From Ephemerocybe angulata (taxonomy: Eukaryota > Basidiomycota > Agaricomycetes > Agaricales > Psathyrellaceae), in contig JAACJK010000164.1 of the NCBI GenBank assembly GCA_013368325.1, forward strand, positions 372,001-436,000: a stretch of 64,000 nucleotides of DNA, given 5' to 3'. This document shows positions 20,769 to 30,011 of this stretch, in pieces. The notes under the pieces were generated by a model, which was not told where the DNA came from, ran no database searches, and saw only the letters and a list, made by a program, of their open reading frames with translations. How positions within the stretch are numbered: the stretch's first letter is position 1; every line of letters begins with the position of its first letter. The position numbers and the translations under genes were made by a program.

Positions 20769-23700
20769 ATGGTGCGAAGATCAAGACGATTTCAAACAGA
20801 ACTTACGCCGGAAGGATCCGTTGCACCTCCTTATTCTGCCGGAAACGGTACTGTTCCCCCTCCCCCGTACTCAGGCGAACCACCACAAAACCCTTCATCG
20901 ACTATACAAAGGATTCATTCGCAATCACCCAGGGAATCAGTAATCGAAGAAATTCCCATTCATCGTTCCGATAACTCGAGCGATCGACCCCCGAGCCGCT
21001 CATTCGTCATGCCCGGTCAAATGCCAGTAACTTTACCAAGGCCCGACGAACGAGCTAGACTGCCACCTCGTTCACCATTCTCGCGTGAACCGAGCTCAGA
21101 ACGTCCCCATACTCCCGCGCCTGTGCAAACCACCCAGAGCGGAATACGCCAGCCCGTCCCAGGACGGACGTATCCAGTATTCGCTCCGATGACTCCCCTA
21201 CCGCCTAGCGCAATGGTATTTGGAGACTTTGCTGCACGCGCCGTCGCAGGTAACAACCGGCCACAATCGCCGATTAGCTCAACGGGACCATACCGTACCT
21301 CACCTGGTCCAAACCCATTCCGATCCACGCAGTTTCAGGCTCAATATCAATCTAGAGTCAATCCAAATGAACAGCGAAGAGAAGTACCCATCAAGACGGA
21401 ACTCGTTAGTCACGCGAACCCCATTCCCCAGCCGCGTCTCGTGCAGGAACCGAGAGATATCACGCGAACTTATCGTCCTCCGACCCCGATAGTACCCTTA
21501 GTATCGCGACCCAAAGAAACTCGATTCCAAGATCCTCCGGTATTAAGCAACGCGCAGCGAAGTACGTACCAAACTTCCGAGAATAGACGCGAAGGACCGT
21601 CAGGAAGAGTACCCAGTCCAGAGGAAGATTCAGATGGATATATCCACGAAGAAGGCTCCGCACTTGGAAGAGTTCAAAGTGTGGGACAACCAATAGCTGA
21701 CGGAACCTTCGTAAGGGAAGAGCAGGTCGAAGAGATAGTCTTAGAGATACCAACCTGCTTGAGTACGACAACTTTTGCTCGAGGAGGACCAGGCGGTTTC
21801 GCCAACATTGCAGGACGATACTACGTCGTGCTTAAAAGAGCGGAGGAATATTTAGAGCGAAATTTACCTTCAGGCGCACACCTCTCCTGCGCGGAAGCTC
21901 GAGAATTCTTCCAGGGAGAATTCAAAGCACTTGACGAGTTGCTCACCCACGTATGGCGGTACACTAGCGCTGCCGGCGAAAAAGGGTACAGGCTGGACAT
22001 CGGGCGATGGCGCGAGTTAGCATCCCGAATGGCTAAGGTCAAGGAACATACGAAGAATGCACTGGTTCAATCCGGCGAAGGACTCATCGACGTACCAAAA
22101 TGGGGCAAAACTGGTCGAATTAGTGACTTCTGGAACATAAACGACTTCGAAGTCCTTTCAGTGGGGTTCAGAGCGGAAGCCGAACTTTTCTTCAGCAGTG
22201 TCACTCGAGCTGTACTTACTCAGTCGAGGTATGATAGCAAGGGAGAAGGAGAGGAACAACCACCAAGAAGAGAGTCATCTCCTGAACCACGCCAGAATCC
22301 GTTCGTGAATAAAGGAAAACAAGTCGAACGCCCACCTCGTGTAGTCCCAACGGAGTCCAATCGCCGAACGCCGAGTCCAGAGTATGGACCCTACCCACCT
22401 ATCGAGCAGGAGCAAGCCAATCCTACGAATCAGTCGAGAGGATATCGCCCTAACCCGGTACCATCGGCCTCGTCGGGCCCGCTCCGTATTAACAACCCAT
22501 ATCTTACTCCTGCTACAACTCGTATGGGTTTGACTGAGGGATCTTACTTCCGACCCCTAGGAAGTATAACCAAGAGCATGTTTGGCACGGCAAAAGAAGA
22601 ATCTTCTTCTTCGCGATACCAACAGATGCTCCAACCCCTCTATCCAAGGGCGGCGGAAGAACGCACGAAACCAGGACTACCTACTTCGTTCGAGGGATGG
22701 AGCGCGTGGACGAAGGATGGAGCACCCCCAGGTGACTCTTCTAGCAGTTCGTCTAGTGAGTCGGATGACGATGGAGGAAAGGGAAGCGGAAGGAGAGACC
22801 GGACGAGGGGTACGAAGAAATCAAAGAAGGGAAGGAAATCTAAATCTGCGAAAAGCGAGAAGGAGACGCACCGTGACGAAGTCAAGTTTGATCATCGGCT
22901 GAAGGTTGACATGATTCCAACTTGGAATGGTGACCCGGATACGTTGGGTCGATGGGTCACCAAGATCAATAGTCTCGCTTTACAATCGCCCAAGGTGTAC
23001 ACTCAGCTAGGAATGTTGGTGCCCACACGGCTTACTGGAAGTGCGGAACGATGGTACTACAGCCTGCATGCGAACGTACGCATGAAGCTGGAAGCTAACT
23101 GGGAGACTCTCCGCGACGCTATCACCCAATTCTACATGAACCGCGCGTTTATGGAAAAGCAGAAAGCACGAGCTAATCGCGCTACTTATCGCAACACAGC
23201 TAACCCCAGAGAGACACCCAGCGAATACTTCATTAGGAAAACCGAACTACTACAGCTGGTTTATGACTACAATGATAGAGAAATCATTCATGAAGTTATG
23301 AACGGCGCACCCACGTATTGGGTACCTATCCTCACCCCACACATGTTCTTCACAGTTGAGGACTTCCAAGCGGCGATCAAATACCATGAAGATTCGATCC
23401 TACAGTACGACGCACCTCGGTCCAATAGCAATACCTTCGGACCCAACAATCGATCCTTCGGACGAAACCCGTTCAGCAATAACTTTCGAACTCCACAAGC
23501 GCGCGCTAATCTCGTCGGCGCCACTGATGTCATGCCACCGCCGCAATTCCCGAAGGATGATTCTAACGTGTCCAAGCGAGGAACTCCGGAAAGCAAGGGA
23601 GGACGGCCATGCCGACACTGCAGAAGTGGAAAGCACTGGGATTACGAGTGTAAATACTCTCGTAGGGGTCAGCGACAAGCGCGCGCCAACTTCGTAGAAA

Positions 23701-23789
23701 TAAGCGAGGAGGATTTAGAGGCCCAACGCTCCTATGACGACCTGTTCTACGGACTGGACAGCGAGGATGAGGGGGAGAAGGATTTTTAA
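20769..23789 (+). CDS. gag: Chromovirus Gag
   Basis: 1006 aa in one exon. The first half is proline-rich and disordered. The retrotransposon Gag capsid core lies at about residues 700-870 (IPTWNGDPDTLGRW ... GSAERWYYSLHA ... WETLRDAITQFYMN). A CCHC zinc knuckle, CRHCRSGKHWDYEC, lies at about residue 945. A Ser/Lys-rich linker precedes the capsid domain. The stop at 23789 is only 30 nt from the Ngaro insertion, so Gag is intact. Gag is unusually long for the family because of its N-terminal extension. Confidence 0.9.
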   Translation: MVRRSRRFQTELTPEGSVAPPYSAGNGTVPPPPYSGEPPQNPSSTIQRIHSQSPRESVIEEIPIHRSDNSSDRPPSRSFVMPGQMPVTLPRPDERARLPPRSPFSREPSSERPHTPAPVQTTQSGIRQPVPGRTYPVFAPMTPLPPSAMVFGDFAARAVAGNNRPQSPISSTGPYRTSPGPNPFRSTQFQAQYQSRVNPNEQRREVPIKTELVSHANPIPQPRLVQEPRDITRTYRPPTPIVPLVSRPKETRFQDPPVLSNAQRSTYQTSENRREGPSGRVPSPEEDSDGYIHEEGSALGRVQSVGQPIADGTFVREEQVEEIVLEIPTCLSTTTFARGGPGGFANIAGRYYVVLKRAEEYLERNLPSGAHLSCAEAREFFQGEFKALDELLTHVWRYTSAAGEKGYRLDIGRWRELASRMAKVKEHTKNALVQSGEGLIDVPKWGKTGRISDFWNINDFEVLSVGFRAEAELFFSSVTRAVLTQSRYDSKGEGEEQPPRRESSPEPRQNPFVNKGKQVERPPRVVPTESNRRTPSPEYGPYPPIEQEQANPTNQSRGYRPNPVPSASSGPLRINNPYLTPATTRMGLTEGSYFRPLGSITKSMFGTAKEESSSSRYQQMLQPLYPRAAEERTKPGLPTSFEGWSAWTKDGAPPGDSSSSSSSESDDDGGKGSGRRDRTRGTKKSKKGRKSKSAKSEKETHRDEVKFDHRLKVDMIPTWNGDPDTLGRWVTKINSLALQSPKVYTQLGMLVPTRLTGSAERWYYSLHANVRMKLEANWETLRDAITQFYMNRAFMEKQKARANRATYRNTANPRETPSEYFIRKTELLQLVYDYNDREIIHEVMNGAPTYWVPILTPHMFFTVEDFQAAIKYHEDSILQYDAPRSNSNTFGPNNRSFGRNPFSNNFRTPQARANLVGATDVMPPPQFPKDDSNVSKRGTPESKGGRPCRHCRSGKHWDYECKYSRRGQRQARANFVEISEEDLEAQRSYDDLFYGLDSEDEGEKDF

Positions 23790-23818
23790 ATAGCCCTCCA
23801 GCGAAGATCAAGCTGGAC

Positions 23819-24093
23819 ATCTACGTGTCTTACCGTAGCTCGGAGGTAGAGGAAGGTTCGCACATCGCAGCGGCGATTGTCGAAGGGCCAAACATGGACA
23901 CATAACATTTCGTCCGCATGTAGTACGTAGTCACTATACATGGGGCAAATGTACGAGAGGAGGAGAGGATAATAAACATATGTAAGTTCAGAGGGATCTT
24001 GACAAATGTTTATTGGTTTGGGTGAGTGCCAGCGAAGCTGGCCTCGACTCGAAATCCTCGTCTGGTCTGTGAAGAGGACCCGTGAGCGAGCAC
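23819..24093. repeat. Ngaro split direct repeat, 275-bp unit (distal copy)
   Basis: Starts ATCTACGTGTCTTACCG and is repeated at 24375-24649 with essentially no visible differences. Confidence 0.92.
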
Positions 24094-24224
24094 GGGTGGG
24101 CGGGAAAACCAGATGAGGACGTCGAGTGACAGGAGGAGACAAGGCGACGAAACAGCCGTATGCACGTCGCAGCCAAGGTGAAACACAGTAGCGCGACGGC
24201 GGCGGAAAAGGGAGTGGAGGGTGG

Positions 24225-24374
24225 GGTTTTTCTGGAGCTAGAACTCGAGCTACGGTGAGCGTTGCAGCGGGCTGGCTCTACGAGGATGAGGGCGGAGGAG
24301 AAGAGACAAATTCTCCTCCGGCTTACTCATCCCGTAGACCGACCTCTCCGATCAATGCTCTCTCTGAGATCACA
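24225..24374. repeat. Ngaro split direct repeat, 150-bp unit (inner copy)
   Basis: Starts GGTTTTTCTGGAGCTAG and ends GAGATCACA. It directly abuts the second copy of the 275-bp unit at 24375. The other 150-bp copy is 29660-29810 and starts the element on the minus strand. Confidence 0.92.
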
Positions 24375-24649
24375 ATCTACGTGTCTTACCGTAGCTCGGA
24401 GGTAGAGGAAGGTTCGCACATCGCAGCGGCGATTGTCGAAGGGCCAAACATGGACACATAACATTTCGTCCGCATGTAGTACGTAGTCACTATACATGGG
24501 GCAAATGTACGAGAGGAGGAGAGGATAATAAACATATGTAAGTTCAGAGGGATCTTGACAAATGTTTATTGGTTTGGGTGAGTGCCAGCGAAGCTGGCCT
24601 CGACTCGAAATCCTCGTCTGGTCTGTGAAGAGGACCCGTGAGCGAGCAC
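24375..24649. repeat. Ngaro split direct repeat, 275-bp unit (inner copy)
   Basis: Matches 23819-24093 and ends where the recombinase 3' flank begins. Confidence 0.92.
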
Positions 24650-24751
24650 ACCCAATGGAAGAAGAGGAGCCTGCGACGCGTCGAGCGAACGAGGACACCC
24701 ACGGAACAAGGAGCATGGCGTACCTTCATGGGCGCTAAATGGGCTAGGGCA

Positions 24752-25915
24752 TCAACGGCGGATCCGCGTTGGCATCGCAACTCGTGTGAACTCCTGGAAG
24801 ACCGGTGTAGACTGGATGTAGGGCGCGAGGATGTGCGCATACTCGCGAAGGTAGAGGGTGAAGGCTTCACTTGCCCACCGGCCCAACACCTTGACGACCT
24901 CGAACGAAACGCCCCGCAGCAGAAACACGAGGACGCCGCCAATGCGAAGGCTGTGCCCCGTCAAAGGGGCGACGTGAGCGAGGGCGACCAGCGCGCGAAC
25001 GCGTGAACGGATCTTCGAGCGAGTCAAAGGCAGCAACTTTCCTGACGCATCCCGGTATGCAAACAAATGATCCTGCATCCCAGGGTTGTTGAGGTCCAGG
25101 TGGCGGCGCATAGCAGCTACGGGGTCCGAGGGGCCGGGCTGCGCGGACCACACCGCCGTCTCACCCTCCATGGTCGTCTTCGTGGCCGGAATGTGAACCT
25201 GGGAGACAAAGAGGTCGCCCTGGGGAACGCGGACATGCTCCGTGAACGCTGCACGGCGGGGCGCTTTGGAGGTAGGGAAACTCGCAACAGCGCCCTTCAC
25301 GGCGAACTCACCGAGACGGGAGACAGACCAGAACACGGTGCACAGGCAGGCGAACAACGCGGCGTCGAGATGAGACGAGGCGTTCATTTTTGCCGCAATG
25401 GCCTCAAGCCAAGCGGGGGTGACCGGCGGTCGTTTTGGTTTCTTGGACGTTGGTGGGGCTAGGCGATCTGCAGCACGGAGAGCGGCGGTCAAGTGAATTT
25501 CATCAACTCTCCACGTCAGCGCATGGCAGGTGTGCCATGCGCGAACGCCAGACACATAGTTGCGCACGGTCGAACCCGAGTACATCCCCGCGCAGCATGC
25601 CACGAACTCCAGAATGAGTGTTGTGTCTGCTGCACAACGGCGTCTGGCTGGAACGGGGGGATCTTGCTTGTCACACCATGCGTGGTACGCCGCCAAGCCC
25701 GAGCCATACGTCTCAAGGGTGGTAGACTCCCAGTTCTTCTCCAGAACATCGTACACCCGTTCCGCCGCCTCCCTGGTGATGCGCGTCCCATCGAGGCCCT
25801 GCTGACAAGGGATCCACCGCCGCACCCGAGAGCCTGCCGGTACAGCAGGGAAGGACACACCCAGAGGCAAGAGCACCCCTACTGGTTCATCCGAGCGCGG
25901 TGGCGAGGGCATCAT
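24752..25915 (-). CDS. Ngaro tyrosine recombinase
   Basis: 387 aa. The first ATG (25915) overlaps the end of the RT/RNase H ORF by about 29 bases, typical of Ngaro elements. The N-terminal SAM-like core-binding part is recognisable (STTLETYGSGLAAYHAWC). The catalytic part shows VSRLGEF, TGHSLRIGG (HxxR), LGRWASEAF and a Tyr in LYLREYAH as nucleophile. The active site therefore looks complete. It would recombine the circular cDNA into the target without a duplication. Confidence 0.88.
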   Translation of the reverse strand: MMPSPPRSDEPVGVLLPLGVSFPAVPAGSRVRRWIPCQQGLDGTRITREAAERVYDVLEKNWESTTLETYGSGLAAYHAWCDKQDPPVPARRRCAADTTLILEFVACCAGMYSGSTVRNYVSGVRAWHTCHALTWRVDEIHLTAALRAADRLAPPTSKKPKRPPVTPAWLEAIAAKMNASSHLDAALFACLCTVFWSVSRLGEFAVKGAVASFPTSKAPRRAAFTEHVRVPQGDLFVSQVHIPATKTTMEGETAVWSAQPGPSDPVAAMRRHLDLNNPGMQDHLFAYRDASGKLLPLTRSKIRSRVRALVALAHVAPLTGHSLRIGGVLVFLLRGVSFEVVKVLGRWASEAFTLYLREYAHILAPYIQSTPVFQEFTRVAMPTRIRR

Positions 25916-28055
25916 GCTCATCCTCGACGGTCGGCCAGAGCTCCCATTCCTCCCGGGGGTCCTCGTCAATAAAACCGGGGCTGTTGGAGGTCCAGGGCTC
26001 GGAGCTGGAGGGCTCGGGGTCCCGAGCATCGACGACAAAGGCAGCGAGGGCCGGGGGAATGGTGAGGCGGGGGAGGAGGAGGTCGTCACTGGGGTAGACT
26101 CCCCGGGACGGACCGTCTGCGGGATTGAGGTCAGTCGGGACATATTCAACGAAGACACACCCCACGAATCCCCGCTGCTCAATGAGGTCGTGGAGCATCT
26201 TGAAGACTCCGTTGGTTGCAGTGTTCCGGCTCCGGTAGTTCCTCCATCCTTTGACCACTCCCTCGTTGTCCCCGTAGACGCGTAAGTGAGATCCAGGGGG
26301 GACGAGGTCCAGGACGCTGGCCACGACGAAATAGAAGCCGACTGCCTCCGCCCAACCGATATCCTTCTCGCCATCGCGCTCTCTCCATCCCGGCCGGAGG
26401 CGCCACGCTCTCCACCTATCACCGACAGTGATTCCGATCCCAGTCCCAGTGCTAGCATCGGAGTAGGCGCCAACGTCAACGAGCGTGTCTGGGACAATGA
26501 TGGACCGAGAGAGGGAGGGCGAGGCAAGGCGTTCATCCCACCACTCGAGGTCAGGCCCGACAAGTCGAGGGGGGAACAGTGCAGCGAAAGGACGCTGGTT
26601 GGCGAGTCCCAGCGCACGTTCCAGGCCCAGGAGTCGAGCTCGCCCAGCAGGGATGACCAGAGAAGCATGTAGGAGCTTTCCGTAAAGCTGCTGGACCTCC
26701 TCAAGTGTGTGGCGCTGGCGAGCGCCCCATGCGCGTATAGCGTCCCGATACTTCGCGGCTTTCTTGGCAGGTAGCGTGACTGTCTTCGCCTGAACATCCC
26801 ATAGAAAGCCAAAGTACGGGGCGACGGGCGAGAACTCGTGCGTCTTGGCGGGCTCCCACACAATTCCAAGCCGGTCGGTGGTGTCGTACAGATCCTGGAG
26901 GTTGAAGGTGTATCGTTCGTCTTCAGGCGACCTTGGGGACGAGGCAGAAAGATCTCGGAGGGGGAAAGCGCAGTCCTCAAACATCTCGAAAACACCGCCA
27001 TCCGCCATCCTGTGACCCCCATACCACGTCCGGCTATTCGTCTGCTGACGACCCTGCTCCGCAATAAGCGCCCGCCATCGCTCCCGAACCTTGTTGAAAG
27101 CTTCGAGATGCTCCCGTAGGATACGGATGACTGGGTGATCGTCCACCCACTTCGTGACAGGCCCCATGCCCTTGGAGCGAATAATCTCGCACCCTGCATC
27201 GGCAAGCGAGCCGTAGACACCCGGGGACGACGCTGACCCAAACGAGGCACAGGTATCGGCGTAGAGGGTATCGTCACCAGCACGCACCACGGCGGCTGGC
27301 CACTGGGATGGGTGTATGGGGCAGCCACGGAAGGCTTCACGCGCGTCGAGGACGGCCATTTGCGAGCCAGGGGGGAGCCCGGTAATGAGGATGCAGAAGG
27401 AGCGGAATGTGCCGTATGTGCATGGCCACTCCGTCGAGTCGATGGTGGAGTTGACGGAAGGTTGGGGGTACAAGATCGAGAGGGTGCGAGGGAAGGAAAA
27501 GTTCTGGATTGTCCGATACTTCCCCTCAGTCGCTTTTGGTATGATGGAGACGGGCGACGACTGGTAGTGCCCCAAAATCTCCTCCATCTCTGCATGAGTG
27601 AACGGGCCCACGTACCGCCCGGCAGAGAGCTCCGACGCGATGATGCTATCGAAGTGGGCTCGGTACTCATCGACCGAGGCACGGTTGGGTGGGGACTGTG
27701 TGGCACAGACCCGAGGGAACCCGACTTGGAAACCGTGTCGGAGTCCGAGCACGACATGCTCGTACTCCCGCCCAAGCCCTGCGTCGTGCAGGGCCCTCTC
27801 CCACTCGTCAGCCCGGTATGGGGTGACGGGCTTACGCTCTCTCTCCTCGAGGGCAGCTCTGAGCACCGTGGTCCGCTGACCCGCATCCCGAGCAGATGTG
27901 GTTGCTGGGATGGGACTTGCTGTTGCATCCCCCCGTACTCTGCCAATCGTAACAGAGTTCGCTTCCATCGAGAAGCGAGAGGACTCCCTGCGTGCGGGTG
28001 CTGATGGTCTTGTGCTTCCCGTCGAAGGTTGTCTCGGCCCTGCACTCCCTGACAT
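25887..28055 (-). CDS. pol: Ngaro reverse transcriptase/RNase H
   Basis: About 722 aa from the first in-frame ATG at 28055; the frame is open to about 28,205. The reverse transcriptase shows EGKYRTIQNFS, LDAREAFRGCPIH and a WVDDH catalytic box in place of YVDD. RNase H shows YSDASTGTGIG, YGDNEGVVKGW and NPADGPSRG. It overlaps the last Gag exon in another frame, so expression needs frameshifting, reinitiation or alternative splicing. Domain order and overlap match Ngaro. Confidence 0.87.
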   Translation of the reverse strand: MSGSAGPRQPSTGSTRPSAPARRESSRFSMEANSVTIGRVRGDATASPIPATTSARDAGQRTTVLRAALEERERKPVTPYRADEWERALHDAGLGREYEHVVLGLRHGFQVGFPRVCATQSPPNRASVDEYRAHFDSIIASELSAGRYVGPFTHAEMEEILGHYQSSPVSIIPKATEGKYRTIQNFSFPRTLSILYPQPSVNSTIDSTEWPCTYGTFRSFCILITGLPPGSQMAVLDAREAFRGCPIHPSQWPAAVVRAGDDTLYADTCASFGSASSPGVYGSLADAGCEIIRSKGMGPVTKWVDDHPVIRILREHLEAFNKVRERWRALIAEQGRQQTNSRTWYGGHRMADGGVFEMFEDCAFPLRDLSASSPRSPEDERYTFNLQDLYDTTDRLGIVWEPAKTHEFSPVAPYFGFLWDVQAKTVTLPAKKAAKYRDAIRAWGARQRHTLEEVQQLYGKLLHASLVIPAGRARLLGLERALGLANQRPFAALFPPRLVGPDLEWWDERLASPSLSRSIIVPDTLVDVGAYSDASTGTGIGITVGDRWRAWRLRPGWRERDGEKDIGWAEAVGFYFVVASVLDLVPPGSHLRVYGDNEGVVKGWRNYRSRNTATNGVFKMLHDLIEQRGFVGCVFVEYVPTDLNPADGPSRGVYPSDDLLLPRLTIPPALAAFVVDARDPEPSSSEPWTSNSPGFIDEDPREEWELWPTVEDEHDALATALG

Positions 28056-29614
28056 TGTGCTTCGCTCTTCCGAGGCATACGGCGCAGGCTGGGAGGACCT
28101 TGGCAGAACCTGCGCCACCACGAAAATCCCGGCTGCTGGAAGCCGATTGGACCTTGGACTTTGGCTGTGGAGAGGCGGGGCATCGGTACGCGGCGGCGAA
28201 GGCACGGGCGAGGCGAATTCGCGCGGAGGTAAACATAGAAGAAAAGCGTGAAAAGAAACATGGTCAGCACACTATCCTGATGCCCGTTAACGAAACATAC
28301 TCACCACGGGTGAACGCGAGCGCCTGCGCGGTTCGGGGGTGCGAGAGCGGTACGACTTCCTGCTCCGAGGATCGTCCCTCCTGGTGTCGCGCGAGTATCG
28401 GTCGGAACGATCCGACCGGCCGTGGCGGGCAGGGGCAGGCGGTTCAGCGCGCCCTGCGGAGGTTCTCAACGCAGCGGCGGCCTACATTGGAGGAGCGAGG
28501 CAGTGGGCAGCGCGGCATGAGGAATGGGGCGAGGCACGAGGCGTGGAGAGGCATGAGGCAAGAGGCAAGAGGCAAGAGGCATGAGGCATGAGGCATTTGG
28601 CGCGAGGAGAGAGGCAAATGGTGGGAAGCACGAACGAGGTGATTTAAAGAAACAAAACGGTCAGTCTCAGTTCACGCCAACAAAGCACAGTGCACGTACC
28701 TGGAGCTTGATGCTTGCCACCAATTCTTCGTCCCGAAGCCTCTTCGCTTGGTCGAGAGCGCGGTCGAGGGCGGCCTTGTTCATGACGGACAAATCGAAAG
28801 CTGTCCCGGTACCCTTGTGGAGCTCCATGAACCAGCGCTGGCGGAGTTCAGACTGGTATATGAGGAGGGCCTTTCGGTCGCAGCCCAACGAGTCGAGGGA
28901 GGATGCCCATGGGTGCGTCATGATTTGGCCATGGAACTTCCCAAACATCGCGATGATGTCGGGGCGCCATCCCGCCTCCTGCATCGCGGCGAGGCTCCTC
29001 TGGCTGGCAATGGTGTAGGTGGCGAAAGAAAGGTCTTCGTCCTTGACCAGGGCCTTGGCGGTTTTTAGGATGTGGGCGGGCGCGTAGGTGACAGCGCCGT
29101 CCGGGCTGATGACTTGTTCCAAGGCCTCGCTCTCGGCAGTTGCAGCCCCGAAGTCGACGAGTTGCAGGGCGCCGTCGGTGTGGTGCCAAAGCCAGACGTG
29201 CTTCATCTTCTTGTAGTCTTGGAGGATGTTGGGCGCGATGGGGGCGAGTTCTCTGTCGGGTAGCCCCACACCAACCTGAATTGGTATGTGCATTACCCGA
29301 TTCTTCTTGCGATCCTCCTTGGCGACGGCCTCCGCCTCCTCTCTCGCCACGGCGGCCAGTCGTTCGCGTTCCTCGTGGTCGAGTCGTTCTCGCTCGGCGG
29401 CTGCCTGTTCGATCTCGGCAACCTTGCGGGTCCACGCTGCCTTCGCGATGTCGTTCTGGGCCTTCCAGGAACGGCGCAAGATGTCCACGGTCTGTTCTTC
29501 CGTGAGCTGAGTTCCTTGGGCTTGTTGCACAGCCTGCCGCATGGGTAGCATGTCGTCGGTTGCATAGTCCGGGCAGACGTCCAGATTCGGGTCGTTTCCG
29601 AGGATTTCGCTCAT
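27832..29614 (-). CDS. gag: Ngaro Gag-like protein, spliced
   Basis: Three exons can be joined in phase: 29614-28700, 28481-28305 and 28164-27832, giving about 474 aa. Exon 1 has a long Glu/Arg-rich coiled coil (about residues 55-95). Exon 2 is an Arg/Ser-rich segment (SRKSYRSRTPEPRRRSRSP). Exon 3 has two zinc knuckles, CAVCLGRAKHNVREC and CSGCGSADHGAQSC. The first intron (28699-28482) contains a GAGGCAA/GAGGCAT minisatellite. The splicing model is inferred from donor and acceptor sites and open frames. Confidence 0.7.
28540..28600. repeat. GAGGCAA/T short tandem repeat in an Ngaro intron
   Basis: Repeats of 7-8 bp (GAGGCAAGAGGCAAGAGGCATGAGGCATGA type) within the inferred first intron of the Ngaro gag gene. 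Confidence 0.7.
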
Positions 29615-30011
29615 TTTTTGGATTAGGAGTGGATAGTGTAGATTAAATAGAGAGTAGAAGGTTTTTCTGGAGCTAGAACTCGAGCTACGGTGAGCGTTGC
29701 AGCGGGCTGGCTCTACGAGGATGAGGGCGGAGGAGAAGAGACAAATTCTCCTCCGGCTTACTCATCCCGTAGACCGACCTCTCCGATCAATGCTCTCTCT
29801 GAGATCACAAACTACAGCGACTCTGGAGGGCGCACACCGACTAAAAATTTAAATCCTTATTCTACCGAATCTAACGTACACGAACGACATACCTCACAAG
29901 TCCGAACATTCCTTACCATCAATCGAAAAACCCGACGCTCGCTAGCCAACATCTTCAAAACATAAGGCAAGACCCCCAGGATGCAGTTTCCTGGGATCGA
30001 AGGCTTCAGAA

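Larger units (their letters stand above)
23819..29810 (-). mobile_element. Ngaro-type tyrosine-recombinase retrotransposon with split direct repeats
   Basis: Read on the minus strand, the order is repeat (29810-29660), ORFs, second repeat (24649-24375), first repeat again (24374-24225), a 131-bp spacer and the second repeat again (24093-23819). This is the A1-ORFs-B1-A2-B2 split direct repeat plan of Ngaro elements. It codes for Gag with zinc knuckles, reverse transcriptase/RNase H and a tyrosine recombinase. There is no target duplication, as expected for recombinase-mediated integration. The flanking chromovirus sequence reads continuously across the insertion (AAGCTGGACA to ACTACAGCGA). 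Confidence 0.93.

Noticed and set aside
24752..28270. A single 1172-codon frame on the minus strand
   Set aside because: Only the last third (from 25,915) is the recombinase. The first two thirds are a shadow of the reverse transcriptase ORF in another frame.
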